From NCBI GenBank assembly GCA_030739735.1, contig JASLYQ010000001.1:1-64000 (forward strand): 64,000 nt of DNA. Reading direction: 5' to 3'. The notes under the pieces are model-generated. The model saw nothing but the letters and a program-made list of their open reading frames with translations. It did no database searches and had not been told where the DNA came from. This stretch comes from Alphaproteobacteria bacterium. Its GTDB lineage: Bacteria; Pseudomonadota; Alphaproteobacteria; UBA7887. This document shows positions 45,295 to 53,860 of this stretch, one piece after another (the stretch's first letter is position 1; each line of letters opens with the position of its first letter). A program made the translations under genes and the position numbers.

Positions 45295-46172
45295 CACCGC
45301 TGCATCTGGGCGACGTGAGCATCACCCGCACCATCGAGGCGGAAGGCCCGAGCTTCTTTCCGGGCTTTCTGCTGCCCGACTCGACGGAAGAGGCTCTGGC
45401 TGGCGAGCGCCACTGGCTGGTGCCGCGCCATCTCGATCCCGCCAGCCAGCGTTTTGTCATGAGCCTACACAGCTATGTGATCCGCACGCCGCGGCACACC
45501 ATCCTGGTCGATACGTGCGTCGGCTCCGACAAGGAGCGGCCCTCGACCAAACTCTGGCACCGCCTGCAATCGCCCCTGCTCAACCAACTAGCGGTGGCGG
45601 GCGTGGCGCCGGAAGCGGTGGATTTCGTACTTTGCACCCATTTACACGTGGACCATGTCGGCTGGAACACGCGGTTGGCTGAAGGCCGCTGGGTGCCGAC
45701 CTTTCCCAACGCACGCTATCTCTTCCACGCAAATGAGTATGCCCATTGGGAAAGTATGGAAGCGGGCGAAGCCGAGCGCTCCGGCGGCCAGGACGGCTGC
45801 TTCGCGGACAGCGTGCTACCGTTGATGGAAGCGGGCCAGGCGCTGCTGGTGCGCGACGGCCACCAGATCGAAGACGGGCTCACCATCGAGCCCTCGCCAG
45901 GCCATTCGCCGGGGCATGTTTGCCTCGACCTGCAGAGTGGCGGCCGGCGTGCGATATTCTCCGGCGATGTCATGCACCACCCGGTGCAATGCGCTTATCC
46001 AGAATGGAACAGCCGCTTCTGCTTCGATCCCGCCCAGTCCCGCGCCACCCGCCAGCGCTTTATCGCGGACCACGCCGACAGCGACACGCTCATCCTCGCC
46101 GCCCACTTCGCCGATCCCGTCGCCGGGCGCATCGTCGGCAATGGAGAGCGTTGCAGGTTCACAACACTCTGA
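45291..46172 (+). CDS. MBL-fold metallohydrolase
   Basis: 293 aa. The zinc-binding motif reads THLHVDHVGW, with later metal-ligand candidates in PSPGHSPGH, FSGDVMHH and LAAHF. The size and the TPGHSPGH-like region fit the AHL-lactonase / esterase-type group. No signal peptide. ATG 45291 takes its ribosome site from the cyclase remnant. Its 3' end overlaps that of convergent cobK by 14 bases. The substrate is not known. Confidence 0.87.
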   Translation: MTPLHLGDVSITRTIEAEGPSFFPGFLLPDSTEEALAGERHWLVPRHLDPASQRFVMSLHSYVIRTPRHTILVDTCVGSDKERPSTKLWHRLQSPLLNQLAVAGVAPEAVDFVLCTHLHVDHVGWNTRLAEGRWVPTFPNARYLFHANEYAHWESMEAGEAERSGGQDGCFADSVLPLMEAGQALLVRDGHQIEDGLTIEPSPGHSPGHVCLDLQSGGRRAIFSGDVMHHPVQCAYPEWNSRFCFDPAQSRATRQRFIADHADSDTLILAAHFADPVAGRIVGNGERCRFTTL

Positions 46173-46875
46173 CCCAATCGACGGCTTCCGCCACCGTCCT
46201 GACAGCCGAGCCTGGCGGCGGCGGCGGACGGGCGATGAGGATTACCGGGATGTTGCCCTCACGCGCAGCGTCGAGCTTGGCGCGATCGCCGCCGGCGTTC
46301 TTGGCCACGACAACATCGATATGGTGCTCCGCTAGCAGCGTTCGCTCGGCGGCGAGCGCGAAGGGACCTCGACCGACCACAACCGTTGCATGTGCAAGCG
46401 GCACGGTCTCCGGCAACTCAACCACGCGCACCACGAAGGCGATATCGCGGCAGTGGCCGAAGGGGGCAAGTCCCTGACGGCCGACGGCGAGAAAGGCCTT
46501 GGCGTAGCCGTCGAGCGCATGCGCGGCAGCCTCGGCGTCGGTGACCTCGGTCCAACGGTCACCGAACTCGGCTTGCCAGGGCGGGCGCACCAGCGCCAGG
46601 CGCGGAACATGCTCCTGCACACAGGCCGCGACCGCATTAGCGGAGATCTGTGTCGCGAAGGGATGGGTGGCATCGACAACCGCCTCGATCCCGACCTCTC
46701 GCAGATAGGTGGCGAGAGCATCGGTGCCACCAAAGCCGCCGACGCGCATCTCGCCGGCTGTCTGCGCGGGGTTACGCGTGCGTCCGGCGAGCGATGTGAT
46801 AACCGCGTGATCGCCGAGGCAATCGGCCAAGCGCCGCGCCTCCGCCGTGCCTCCGAGGATCAGGATGCGGGACAC
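46159..46875 (-). CDS. cobK: Precorrin-6A reductase
   Basis: 238 aa. RILILGGTAEARRLADCL, VVDATHPFA (DATHPFA), LALVRPPWQ and VVAKNAGG are the CobK/CbiJ landmarks. It reduces precorrin-6A to precorrin-6B with NADPH in the corrin-ring pathway. The start is a GTG at 46875, inside the last codons of cbiD (16-base overlap), which shows coupling. Its stop lies inside the end of the convergent MBL gene. Confidence 0.92.
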   Translation of the reverse strand: MSRILILGGTAEARRLADCLGDHAVITSLAGRTRNPAQTAGEMRVGGFGGTDALATYLREVGIEAVVDATHPFATQISANAVAACVQEHVPRLALVRPPWQAEFGDRWTEVTDAEAAAHALDGYAKAFLAVGRQGLAPFGHCRDIAFVVRVVELPETVPLAHATVVVGRGPFALAAERTLLAEHHIDVVVAKNAGGDRAKLDAAREGNIPVILIARPPPPPGSAVRTVAEAVDWVRVL

Positions 46876-47912
46876 TGCCCCACCAGTTCTCCCTGGCGAT
46901 TGCAGATCAGCACCTCGATGGCGACGGCATCGCCCGCCACACCCAGCGCCACCTCTCTCGCCAGAGCCGCGACACGGTTTGCCAGGGGTCTGCCGACGAG
47001 CTGCAGCGCTTCATTAGCGCTGTTGGCAGTTGCCAGTGCTTGCGGATTGTCGCTAAGTGATGCCAGCCAGGCCATATCGATGCGGCTTCTCGCCGAATGC
47101 AGGTCGAGCTCACCGTTGGCTAGCTTAGCCATCTTGGCAAAGCCCCCAACAATGGTAAGTCTAGCAACAGAGTTGCGGCGAAGATATTTTAGCATGCCGC
47201 CAGCGAAATCGCCCATGTCGACCAGGGCCTGCTCTGACAAGTCATAGCGTGCCCGCACAAAATTCGCGGAGGTTGAGCCCGTGGCGGCAGCAATATGCTC
47301 GAGGCCGGCAGCGCGGGCAACGTCGATACCGCGTTGGATGCTGGCGACCCAGCTGGCGCAGGAGAACGGCACGACGATGCCGGTGGTGCCGAGGATCGAC
47401 AGCCCCCCGCGGATACCGAGGCGGGGGTTGAGAGTGCGCTCGGCCATCTTTTTACCGCTCGGAATCGCCACCTCAACATCAATATTGCCGCTGCCACCAT
47501 GGGCCGTTGCGACACTGGCAATGGCGTCCCGCAACATTTGGCGTGGCCCCGGATTAATAGCTGGCTCACCGACCGCCAACGCCAATCCGGGCAAGGTCAC
47601 TGTGCCGATGCCTTCGCCGGCGCGAAAACGGATCCCGCCGTCGGCCCGCGAGCGCACGATCACCTGCACCAGCGCTCCGTGGGTCACGTCGGGATCGTCA
47701 CCCGCATCCTTGACGATGGCGGCACTGGCCACACCGTGGCCGAGCGTCTCGCGGGCCAACGCGAAGGCCGGACGCTGGCCGCCGGGTAAGGTGATGGTTA
47801 CGGGATCAGGGAAGTCTCCGGTTAACAGCGCCTCGTACGCCGCTGCTGCCGCGGCGGCGGCACAGGCGCCCGTGGTCCAGCCCCGGCGCAACTCCCGCTC
47901 TGATCTTCTCAT
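46860..47912 (-). CDS. cbiD: Cobalt-precorrin / precorrin-5B C1-methyltransferase CbiD
   Basis: 350 aa. LRRGWTTGACAAAAAAAAYE, the SIPSGKK-type stretch AIPSGKKMAERTLNPRLGI, GGLSILGTTGIVVPFS and GGFAKMAKLANGELD are typical of CbiD. In many alphaproteobacteria CbiD replaces CobF in the aerobic route and methylates C1. It starts just downstream of the LivF remnant on the same strand, and overlaps cobK. Confidence 0.94.
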   Translation of the reverse strand: MRRSERELRRGWTTGACAAAAAAAAYEALLTGDFPDPVTITLPGGQRPAFALARETLGHGVASAAIVKDAGDDPDVTHGALVQVIVRSRADGGIRFRAGEGIGTVTLPGLALAVGEPAINPGPRQMLRDAIASVATAHGGSGNIDVEVAIPSGKKMAERTLNPRLGIRGGLSILGTTGIVVPFSCASWVASIQRGIDVARAAGLEHIAAATGSTSANFVRARYDLSEQALVDMGDFAGGMLKYLRRNSVARLTIVGGFAKMAKLANGELDLHSARSRIDMAWLASLSDNPQALATANSANEALQLVGRPLANRVAALAREVALGVAGDAVAIEVLICNRQGELVGQCPAS

Positions 47913-47920
47913 GGGATGAA

Positions 47921-48223
47921 TTATACAGTGAGGTAGCGGCTGCGCACCTCGTTATCGGCTTTCAAGGTCTCGTTGCTGTCGCGATAGATCACGTGACACT
48001 TGTCAATGATCACCGCTTGGCTGGCGTTGCCGAGGCAGAAATGCATGTTCTGCTCGGCCAGCAGCACGGTGACACCCATATCGCGCAACCGTCGAATGAG
48101 ATCGCCGATGGCGCGTAAAATGAGTAGCGCAAGACCTTTCGAGGACCCGTCGAGCAACGGAATCTGTGGATTGCCCATCAGCGCGTGGGCGATCGCCAGT
48201 ATCTGCTGCTCGCCACCCGAAAG
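47921..48223 (-). pseudogene. C-terminal remnant of a LivF-type ABC ATPase
   Basis: From 48223 the minus strand encodes LSGGEQQILAIAHALMGNPQ, then LLDGSSKGLA where a LivF would read LLDEPSEGLA. VTVLLAEQNMHFCL and a normal RYLTV end follow. The signature motif is present but Walker A is missing and the Walker B Glu is lost. It is the dead tail of a branched-chain amino-acid transporter ATPase caught between cbiD and cobA. Confidence 0.8.
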
Positions 48224-48284
48224 ACACTCGCAAGCTGATTTCCGCGTTCGGCGGGCTGCGGCAGTCTGCTATAAGACGGCGATC

Positions 48285-49097
48285 ATGACCGACTTTCCCT
48301 TGGATATGCCAACCCTTGAGCCGGGCTGGGTGTGGCTGGTGGGAACCGGACCGGGCGATCCCGGTCTGCTCACGCTGCATGCCTGGAACGCCATGCAGCA
48401 GGCCGATGTAGTGGTTTACGACGCGCTGGTTGGCGATCCCGTCATGGACATAGTCCGCGCCGACACGGTCATAGAATTCGCGGGTAAGCGCGGCGGCAAG
48501 CCCTCGGTGCGCCAACCCGACATCTCACGCCGCCTGGTCGAGCTGGCCAAGGCGGGCAAGCGGGTAGTGCGCCTCAAGGGCGGCGATCCTTTCGTCTTCG
48601 GCCGCGGCGGCGAGGAAGCTCTGGCGCTGGTCGCTGCTGGGGTGCCGTTTCGCGTCGTCCCTGGCATCTCCGCCGGTATCGGGGCACTAGCCTATGCCGG
48701 CATTCCGCTCACCCACCGTGCCACCAATGCTGCCGTCACCTTCATTACCGGCCACGCGGCCGATGGCGAGATGCCCCGCGCCCTCGATTGGACGGCCATC
48801 GCCAGCGGCTCGCCGGTGATCGTACTCTACATGGCGATGGCCCATTTGGCGGCCATCGCAGGGCGCCTGCAGGCCGGGGGGCGCGCAGCGGACGAGCCGG
48901 TCGCCGTGATCTCGGCCGCAACGACCCCGGCGCAAGTGGTGCTGGAAACCACGCTCGGAGCCTGCGCTGCTGAGGCCAATACGGCCGGTGTCGGGCCGCC
49001 TGCTATCGTCGTCGTCGGCGATGTAGTGCGCCTGCGGGCGGGGCTCGACTGGCTGGGGGCGGCGGCGGGCAAGGCTCTCGACGCCAATCCCCTGTGA
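48285..49097 (+). CDS. cobA: Uroporphyrinogen-III C-methyltransferase
   Basis: 270 aa. VWLVGTGPGDPGLLTLHAWN, VVYDALVG, RLKGGDPFVFGRGGEEA, VVPGISAGIGALAYAGIP and TFITGHA are the SUMT landmarks. It adds two methyl groups from SAM to uroporphyrinogen III, making precorrin-2, the entry to cobalamin and siroheme. ATG 48285 is preferred over the long open frame before it. It ends with a GTGA overlap into cobB, so both are one operon. No CysG-type oxidase/ferrochelatase domain is attached. Confidence 0.94.
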   Translation: MTDFPLDMPTLEPGWVWLVGTGPGDPGLLTLHAWNAMQQADVVVYDALVGDPVMDIVRADTVIEFAGKRGGKPSVRQPDISRRLVELAKAGKRVVRLKGGDPFVFGRGGEEALALVAAGVPFRVVPGISAGIGALAYAGIPLTHRATNAAVTFITGHAADGEMPRALDWTAIASGSPVIVLYMAMAHLAAIAGRLQAGGRAADEPVAVISAATTPAQVVLETTLGACAAEANTAGVGPPAIVVVGDVVRLRAGLDWLGAAAGKALDANPL

Positions 49098-50395
49098 CTG
49101 CGCCGGCGCTAATCCTGGCCGCGCCAGCTTCGGGCAGCGGCAAGACCACACTCACCCTCGCATTGCTGCGCGCCTTTCGCAACCGCGGCGTGCGTGTCGC
49201 TTCGTTCAAGATCGGGCCCGATTATATCGATCCTGCCTTCCATGCCGCGGCCAGCGGCCGGCCCTGTCCCAACATCGATACCTGGGCCATGCGGCCAGAC
49301 ACAGTGGCAGCAATCATCGCGGATCTCTGCGCCGATGCCGAACTAGTCATCGGGGAAGGGGTGATGGGGCTGTTCGACGGCGCAGCAGGCGGCGGCGGCT
49401 CGACCGCCGATGTGGCGGTGGCACTCGGACTACCCACAGTCCTGGTGCACGACGTCAAAGGCCAGTCGGCAAGCGCCGCAGCGGTGGTCGAAGGCTTTGC
49501 TAACCATCGGGACGACGTGCATGTCGCTGGCGTGATCTTCAATTACGTCGGCAGCGAGCACCACGCAGCACTACTGAAAAAAGCTTGCGCGAACCTGGAG
49601 CCGATCCATGCTGGCGCTGTTCCCCGCGCCAATCGCCTGGCCATACCTGACCGCCATCTGGGCTTGGTACAGGCGGTTGAGCACGATGGCCTGGAGCGCT
49701 TTCTCGACAGCGCCGCGGAACTCGTCGCTGCACATGTGGATCTCGACCGTCTCACTGCCATGGCCCGGGTGCCGACGACACCAGCACCGAAGGCGCAAAA
49801 CTCTATCGCACCGATCGGCCAGCGCATCGCCATCGCCGCCGACACGGCCTTCGCCTTCGCCTACCATCACCTTGCTGAAATCTGGCGCGCGCAAGGGGCT
49901 GAACTATCGCGCTTCTCTCCGCTCGCCGACGAGGCGCCATCGGCGGCCGACGCCATCTACCTCCCGGGTGGTTATCCCGAACTGCATGCAGGCCACTTGG
50001 CCACTAATGCGCACTTTCTTGACGGCCTCAGGACGGTCGCCGCGAGCGGCACCGCAGTCTACGGCGAGTGTGGCGGCTATATGGTTCTTGGCGAAGGGCT
50101 GGTAGATGGCGACGGCGCCCGGCACAAAATGGCCGGACTGCTACCACTAGAAACGTCGTTTGCGCGCCCGCGTCTGCATCTCGGCTATCGCCAGCTCACG
50201 CTCGCCGCAGATACCCCGCTGGGGCCGGCAGGTGCATGCTTCCGCGGGCACGAGTTCCATTACGTTGAGGGCAACCCCGGCGACGCGGCGCCGTTATTTG
50301 AGGCCAGCGATTCGCTGGGCCAGCCGTTGGGACCCGCGGGTCTGCGGGCCGGCAGGGTCATGGGATCGTTCATACACCTCGTCGACGCAGCGTGA
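49094..50395 (+). CDS. cobB: Cobyrinate / hydrogenobyrinate a,c-diamide synthase
   Basis: 433 aa. The N-terminal P-loop ILAAPASGSGKTTLTLALLR is followed by KIGPDYIDPAFH and, in the C-terminal glutaminase domain, the catalytic cysteine in YGECGGYMVLGEG. CobB/CbiA amidates the a and c side chains using glutamine and ATP. The start is the GTG that overlaps the cobA stop. Whether hydrogenobyrinate (aerobic CobB) or cobyrinate (CbiA) is the substrate cannot be read from the motifs. The last 26 bases overlap a small gene on the opposite strand. Confidence 0.93.
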   Translation: MTAPALILAAPASGSGKTTLTLALLRAFRNRGVRVASFKIGPDYIDPAFHAAASGRPCPNIDTWAMRPDTVAAIIADLCADAELVIGEGVMGLFDGAAGGGGSTADVAVALGLPTVLVHDVKGQSASAAAVVEGFANHRDDVHVAGVIFNYVGSEHHAALLKKACANLEPIHAGAVPRANRLAIPDRHLGLVQAVEHDGLERFLDSAAELVAAHVDLDRLTAMARVPTTPAPKAQNSIAPIGQRIAIAADTAFAFAYHHLAEIWRAQGAELSRFSPLADEAPSAADAIYLPGGYPELHAGHLATNAHFLDGLRTVAASGTAVYGECGGYMVLGEGLVDGDGARHKMAGLLPLETSFARPRLHLGYRQLTLAADTPLGPAGACFRGHEFHYVEGNPGDAAPLFEASDSLGQPLGPAGLRAGRVMGSFIHLVDAA

Positions 50396-50531
50396 GCGTG
50401 CGCAGCATCAGGCCGCCCGCAAGCAGCAAAAGGATCGCGACCAGCAGGCCGGGCTGGGTCTCATGACCAGGATGGGCGAAGGCGGTGCCGGGCACGAGCG
50501 CGAGCACGATGATTAGAGAAAAGTTACGCAT
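50370..50531 (-). CDS. 53-aa membrane/periplasmic protein with HPGHE motif, cob cluster
   Basis: A small gene on the minus strand: ATG 50531 to TGA 50370-50372. It encodes MRNFSLIIVLALVPGTAFA (signal peptide), then HPGHETQPG, a hydrophobic helix (LLVAILLLLAGGLML) and a basic end RTLTLRRRGV. The layout of an exported His motif plus one membrane helix suggests a metal-handling peptide, and it lies 17 bases after the cbtA stop on the same strand, so it probably belongs to the cbtB-cbtA operon. Its 3' end overlaps cobB by 26 bases. I do not recognise a named family; an HPGHE start resembles HupE/UreJ-type metal transporters but the protein is far shorter. Confidence 0.62.
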   Translation of the reverse strand: MRNFSLIIVLALVPGTAFAHPGHETQPGLLVAILLLLAGGLMLRTLTLRRRGV

Positions 50532-50548
50532 CGTCGAGAATCCTTTCG

Positions 50549-51241
50549 TTAGGCGGGATGGGTTTCGCTGTGACCCAGCCGCGCCAATGCAGTTGCAGCG
50601 AGCGTCCCGAGCACCAGCCAGAAAACGAGATTTGCCACCATCGTCGCACTGACGAAGGCCGCCGCCATCTCAGGCGGCACGCTGCCCACGACGGCCGGTG
50701 CTTCGGGCGCACCTACGCCATGGGGCAAGGCGATGAGCACGACGCCGATGGCCTTTAACCAGACCGCGGGAACCAAAAGCAGGATCCAGAGGCCGATCGC
50801 CGTGGCGACGACGGTGCCAAGCCACCAGGCCTGCCGCTCGGTCAGCTCGCCGCCGGCCATACCAGGCAGCTCGGGCGGCATACCAAGCGCCGGCGCCAGC
50901 GAAAACACGACAAAGCCAGCAAGACCCCAAAGCGCCCCCTGACCCCAGTCCAGCCGGCGCCCGGTCAGTACCAGCGTCGCACTCAGCAACAGAGCAAAAC
51001 CGACGCCGAGCAACACGTTGGTGCCGAGGCGTAGTATCAGACGCTCGCCGTCATCTACCGGCGTTCCAGCTTCGTGCGCTTCGCCATCGCCATGACCGTG
51101 CGCGTGACTGTCAGCCGCCTGCAACTCATAGGTCTCGGCTGCAACGATAAGTGGCTGCACCTTGTGCGCCTGTAGCGCCGTCAGCAAGGCACCAGACAGC
51201 ACGCCGGCGATGATTGCCGAAAGCGCGATTCTCAGAAACAT
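50549..51241 (-). CDS. cbtA: Cobalt transporter subunit CbtA
   Basis: 230 aa with five to six membrane segments. ATG 51241 begins MFLRIALSAIIAGVLSGALL, the usual CbtA start, and a His-rich loop follows (DSHAHGHGDGEAHEAG). The family is predicted to import cobalt and is commonly found under cobalamin control. Four bases separate it from the cbtB stop. The open frame extends upstream, but that part overlaps cbtB in another frame and is not used. Confidence 0.88.
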   Translation of the reverse strand: MFLRIALSAIIAGVLSGALLTALQAHKVQPLIVAAETYELQAADSHAHGHGDGEAHEAGTPVDDGERLILRLGTNVLLGVGFALLLSATLVLTGRRLDWGQGALWGLAGFVVFSLAPALGMPPELPGMAGGELTERQAWWLGTVVATAIGLWILLLVPAVWLKAIGVVLIALPHGVGAPEAPAVVGSVPPEMAAAFVSATMVANLVFWLVLGTLAATALARLGHSETHPA

Positions 51242-51245
51242 GTGC

Positions 51246-51434
51246 TCAGTGGCAGGGGAACGCCATGCCATGCCGCCCGTCATGGGCGGCATTGTGCAGG
51301 AGCGAGGGCTGGGCGAATCCCGCCCCATACAGAATAAAGACGCCAAGCAGGGCCGCAGCGACCACTGCTGCCAGAGTCCCGAGGCCTCGTGCGGCCTGTG
51401 GGCCGCTCTCGACACATGCGCCAATTGCCGTCAT
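51246..51434 (-). CDS. cbtB: Cobalt transporter subunit CbtB
   Basis: 62 aa. One membrane segment (LGTLAAVVAAALLGVFILYG) precedes the His-rich C-terminus LLHNAAHDGRHGMAFPCH, the hallmark of CbtB. ATG 51434 follows AGGGAGAAGACG; 20 earlier codons are open but unlikely. First gene of cbtB-cbtA-small protein. The 119 bases to divergent cobU contain no recognisable B12 riboswitch. Confidence 0.9.
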   Translation of the reverse strand: MTAIGACVESGPQAARGLGTLAAVVAAALLGVFILYGAGFAQPSLLHNAAHDGRHGMAFPCH

Positions 51435-51553
51435 CGTCTTCTCCCTGCGATTTGAGCCACCGACTGTGCGGCGGCGCGAATATGGCGAGCCCAACTATAG
51501 GCAAAGCTCGTGTTCGCGACAAGGTGATCCGTACCGTGACGGAGAAGGAAACG

Positions 51554-52093
51554 ATGACAGGCTTAGCCCTACCGCCGCTGACGCTGGTGCTGGGCGGTGC
51601 GCGCTCGGGCAAGAGCCGCTTCGCCGAGGCTCTCGTGGAAACGAGTGGCCTTGATGCCGTTTACATCGCCACAGGAGAGGCGGGTGATACCGAGATGGCG
51701 GCACGAATCGCTCACCATCAGATCCGCCGTGGCAGTCGCTGGCGCACCCTGGAAACACCGCTGCAATTGGCCACCATGCTGGCACGCGAAGCCGCGCCGC
51801 AGCGTGCTTTGCTCGTCGACTGCCTGACGCTGTGGCTCGCCAACATCATGGCTGAGGGCCGCGACATCGAAGACGATACGACGGACCTTGTCACGGCGCT
51901 CGGCGAACTCTCCGGACCCGTGGTGCTGGTCAGCAACGAAGTCGGCCAGGGCATCGTCCCCGACAACCTGCTGGCCCGCGCCTTCCGCGACCATGCCGGG
52001 CGACTGCATCAGGATATCGCGGCAGTCGCCGACAGGGTCCATTTCGTCACCGCCGGTTTGGCGAATACCCTGAAGGGGGCTAGCCCTCGCTGA
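51554..52093 (+). CDS. cobU: Bifunctional adenosylcobinamide kinase / GTP transferase
   Basis: 179 aa. LVLGGARSGKSRFAE is the P-loop, ARIAHHQIRRGSRW carries the guanylylated histidine region, and LVDCLTLWLAN and VSNEVGQGIVP follow. It phosphorylates adenosylcobinamide and transfers GMP. It is called CobP in the Pseudomonas naming scheme. ATG 51554 follows GGAGAAGGAAACG. The last 14 bases overlap convergent cobT. Confidence 0.94.
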   Translation: MTGLALPPLTLVLGGARSGKSRFAEALVETSGLDAVYIATGEAGDTEMAARIAHHQIRRGSRWRTLETPLQLATMLAREAAPQRALLVDCLTLWLANIMAEGRDIEDDTTDLVTALGELSGPVVLVSNEVGQGIVPDNLLARAFRDHAGRLHQDIAAVADRVHFVTAGLANTLKGASPR

Positions 52094-53081
52094 CGCCGGC
52101 GTCGGCGAAGGTGGCCATGCCGGCATGGGTCTTGACGGCGGCCTTGACGACGTGTGCGGCAAGCGCAGCGCCAGAGCCTTCGCCGAGGCGCATGCCGAGG
52201 TCGAGCAGCGGTGTCAAGCCGAGCACCTGCAGCATGCGGTCATGACCAGCCTCAGCTGAGCGGTGGCTGGCCAGACAATGGTCGAGGCCGCCGGGAGCGG
52301 CTCGCTGCAGGACGGCGGCGGCAGCGCAGCAGATGAAGCCGTCAAGCATCACCGGCACACGGGCGCGGCGGGCGCCGATAATGGCACCAGCGATGGCCGC
52401 CAACTCGAACCCGCCCAGGCGGCGCAAAACCTCCAGTGGATCGCCGAGCGCGGCGCCGTGAAATGCCGTGGCGGCGGCGATAGTATCGCACTTGCGCGTC
52501 AGGCCAGCGTCGTCAACTCCAGTGCCACGTCCCACCCAGTCGGCCGGGTCGCCGCCGAATAGCGCCGTCGCTAGCGCCGCTGCCGAAGTGCTATTGGCGA
52601 TGCCCATCTCACCCAGGCAGAGCAGGTCCGTCCCCGCCTCGACGCGCGCCATACCAGTAGCGATCGCGGCGGCACACTCAGCTTCGCTCATTGCCGCGTC
52701 GGAGGTGAAGTCGGCGGTCGGTCGGTCAAGATCGAAGACCTCGACGCTGAGTTCGGCACCTAGGCTGTCGCAAAGCTGATTGATGGCGGCGCCACCGGCC
52801 TCGAAATTCGCCACCATCTGCGCCGTCACTTCCGCCGGAAACGCCGACACACCACGCGCAGCCACGCCGTGATTGCCGACGAAGACGATTGTGCGCAAGA
52901 TCTCAGCGCGCGGCGGATAGCGGCCCTGCCAGGCGGCCAACCAGGCGGCGACGTCCTCGAGTTTGCCGAGCGAGCCGGGCGGCTTGGTGAGCTGCGCGTC
53001 GCGAGCGCGGGCCGCGGCCACAGCATCTTCGTCGGCGGGTGCCAAATCACTAAGCAATTGGCGTATGGTGGCAAAATCCAA
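52080..53081 (-). CDS. cobT: Nicotinate-nucleotide-dimethylbenzimidazole phosphoribosyltransferase
   Basis: 333 aa. LTKPPGSLGKLEDVAAWLA, VFVGNHGVAARGVSAFP, CLGEMGIANSTSAAAL, GRGTGVDD and the C-terminal GEGSGAALA segment are characteristic, including the catalytic-type glutamate before the end. It makes alpha-ribazole phosphate for the lower ligand. Pseudomonas-style naming calls it CobU. It is divergent from cobS with only 20 bases between start codons, and convergent-overlapping with cobU. Confidence 0.95.
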   Translation of the reverse strand: MDFATIRQLLSDLAPADEDAVAAARARDAQLTKPPGSLGKLEDVAAWLAAWQGRYPPRAEILRTIVFVGNHGVAARGVSAFPAEVTAQMVANFEAGGAAINQLCDSLGAELSVEVFDLDRPTADFTSDAAMSEAECAAAIATGMARVEAGTDLLCLGEMGIANSTSAAALATALFGGDPADWVGRGTGVDDAGLTRKCDTIAAATAFHGAALGDPLEVLRRLGGFELAAIAGAIIGARRARVPVMLDGFICCAAAAVLQRAAPGGLDHCLASHRSAEAGHDRMLQVLGLTPLLDLGMRLGEGSGAALAAHVVKAAVKTHAGMATFADAGVSEG

Positions 53082-53101
53082 GATGAGGGCTCCGTTCGTT
53101 C

Positions 53102-53860
53102 ATGTACTCCCGGCAGGTCATATCACGGTTCGACGATTTGCGCGTCGCTGCTGCATTCCTCACGCGCCTACCGCTGCCTGTGCCGGAAGGCCGCGGCATA
53201 GCGGCGGTCGCCGGCGCCTGTCGCGCCTTCCCGCTGGTTGGTGCAGCGATCGGCCTTGCCGCCGGCGCAGTCTGCCTTGCGTCCCAATTCCTCGGTCTCG
53301 GTGTTTGGCTGGCAGCGGCTCTCGCCGTGACCTGCCAGGTGCTGCTGAGCGGGGCCCTGCACGAGGACGGTTTGGCGGATGTTGTCGACGGTCTCGGGTC
53401 CTACGAGCGCGCAAGACGCCTGGAAATCATGCGCGACAGCCGCATCGGCACCTATGGCGTGCTAGCCTTGATTCTTGCCACGGTCTTGCGCATCGCCGCC
53501 GTCGCCGGCCTGGCCGACAATGCACTGGCGGGCTTGGTGGTGGCTGCGGCTCTCTCGCGCGCCATCATGGCCTGGCCCATGGCCCTGTTGCCGCCAGCTC
53601 GCGATGACGGTCTTGCCGCCAGCGCCGGCACACCGCCATGGGGGGGCGTGATCGAAGGCGCGCTGATCGCGCTTGTTCTTGCGCTGGTCATATCCGGTCC
53701 TGCCGGAATACTTGCCGCGGCGACGGCGGCATTTGCCGCGCTATTGGTTGCTTGGTTGGTAGGACGCGCCATCGGCGGCATGACCGGTGATGTCATCGGC
53801 GCTGCTCAGGTGCTTGCCGAGATCGCCGCCCTTTTGGCTCTGGTCGCCCTCAGCGATTGA
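53102..53860 (+). CDS. cobS: Adenosylcobinamide-GDP ribazoletransferase (cobalamin synthase)
   Basis: 252 aa, about six membrane segments. AAFLTRLPLPVPEG at the N-terminus, then the metal-binding LHEDGLADVVDGLGS and RLEIMRDSRIGTYGV, are the CobS/CobV signatures. It joins adenosylcobinamide-GDP to alpha-ribazole at the inner membrane. Called CobV in Pseudomonas naming. Its 3' end overlaps convergent cobC by 11 bases. Confidence 0.94.
   Translation: MYSRQVISRFDDLRVAAAFLTRLPLPVPEGRGIAAVAGACRAFPLVGAAIGLAAGAVCLASQFLGLGVWLAAALAVTCQVLLSGALHEDGLADVVDGLGSYERARRLEIMRDSRIGTYGVLALILATVLRIAAVAGLADNALAGLVVAAALSRAIMAWPMALLPPARDDGLAASAGTPPWGGVIEGALIALVLALVISGPAGILAAATAAFAALLVAWLVGRAIGGMTGDVIGAAQVLAEIAALLALVALSD

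Noticed and set aside
51435-51553. B12 riboswitch between cbtB and cobU
   Set aside because: The space is 119 bases and lacks the conserved core; one GCCAC-like stretch is not enough.
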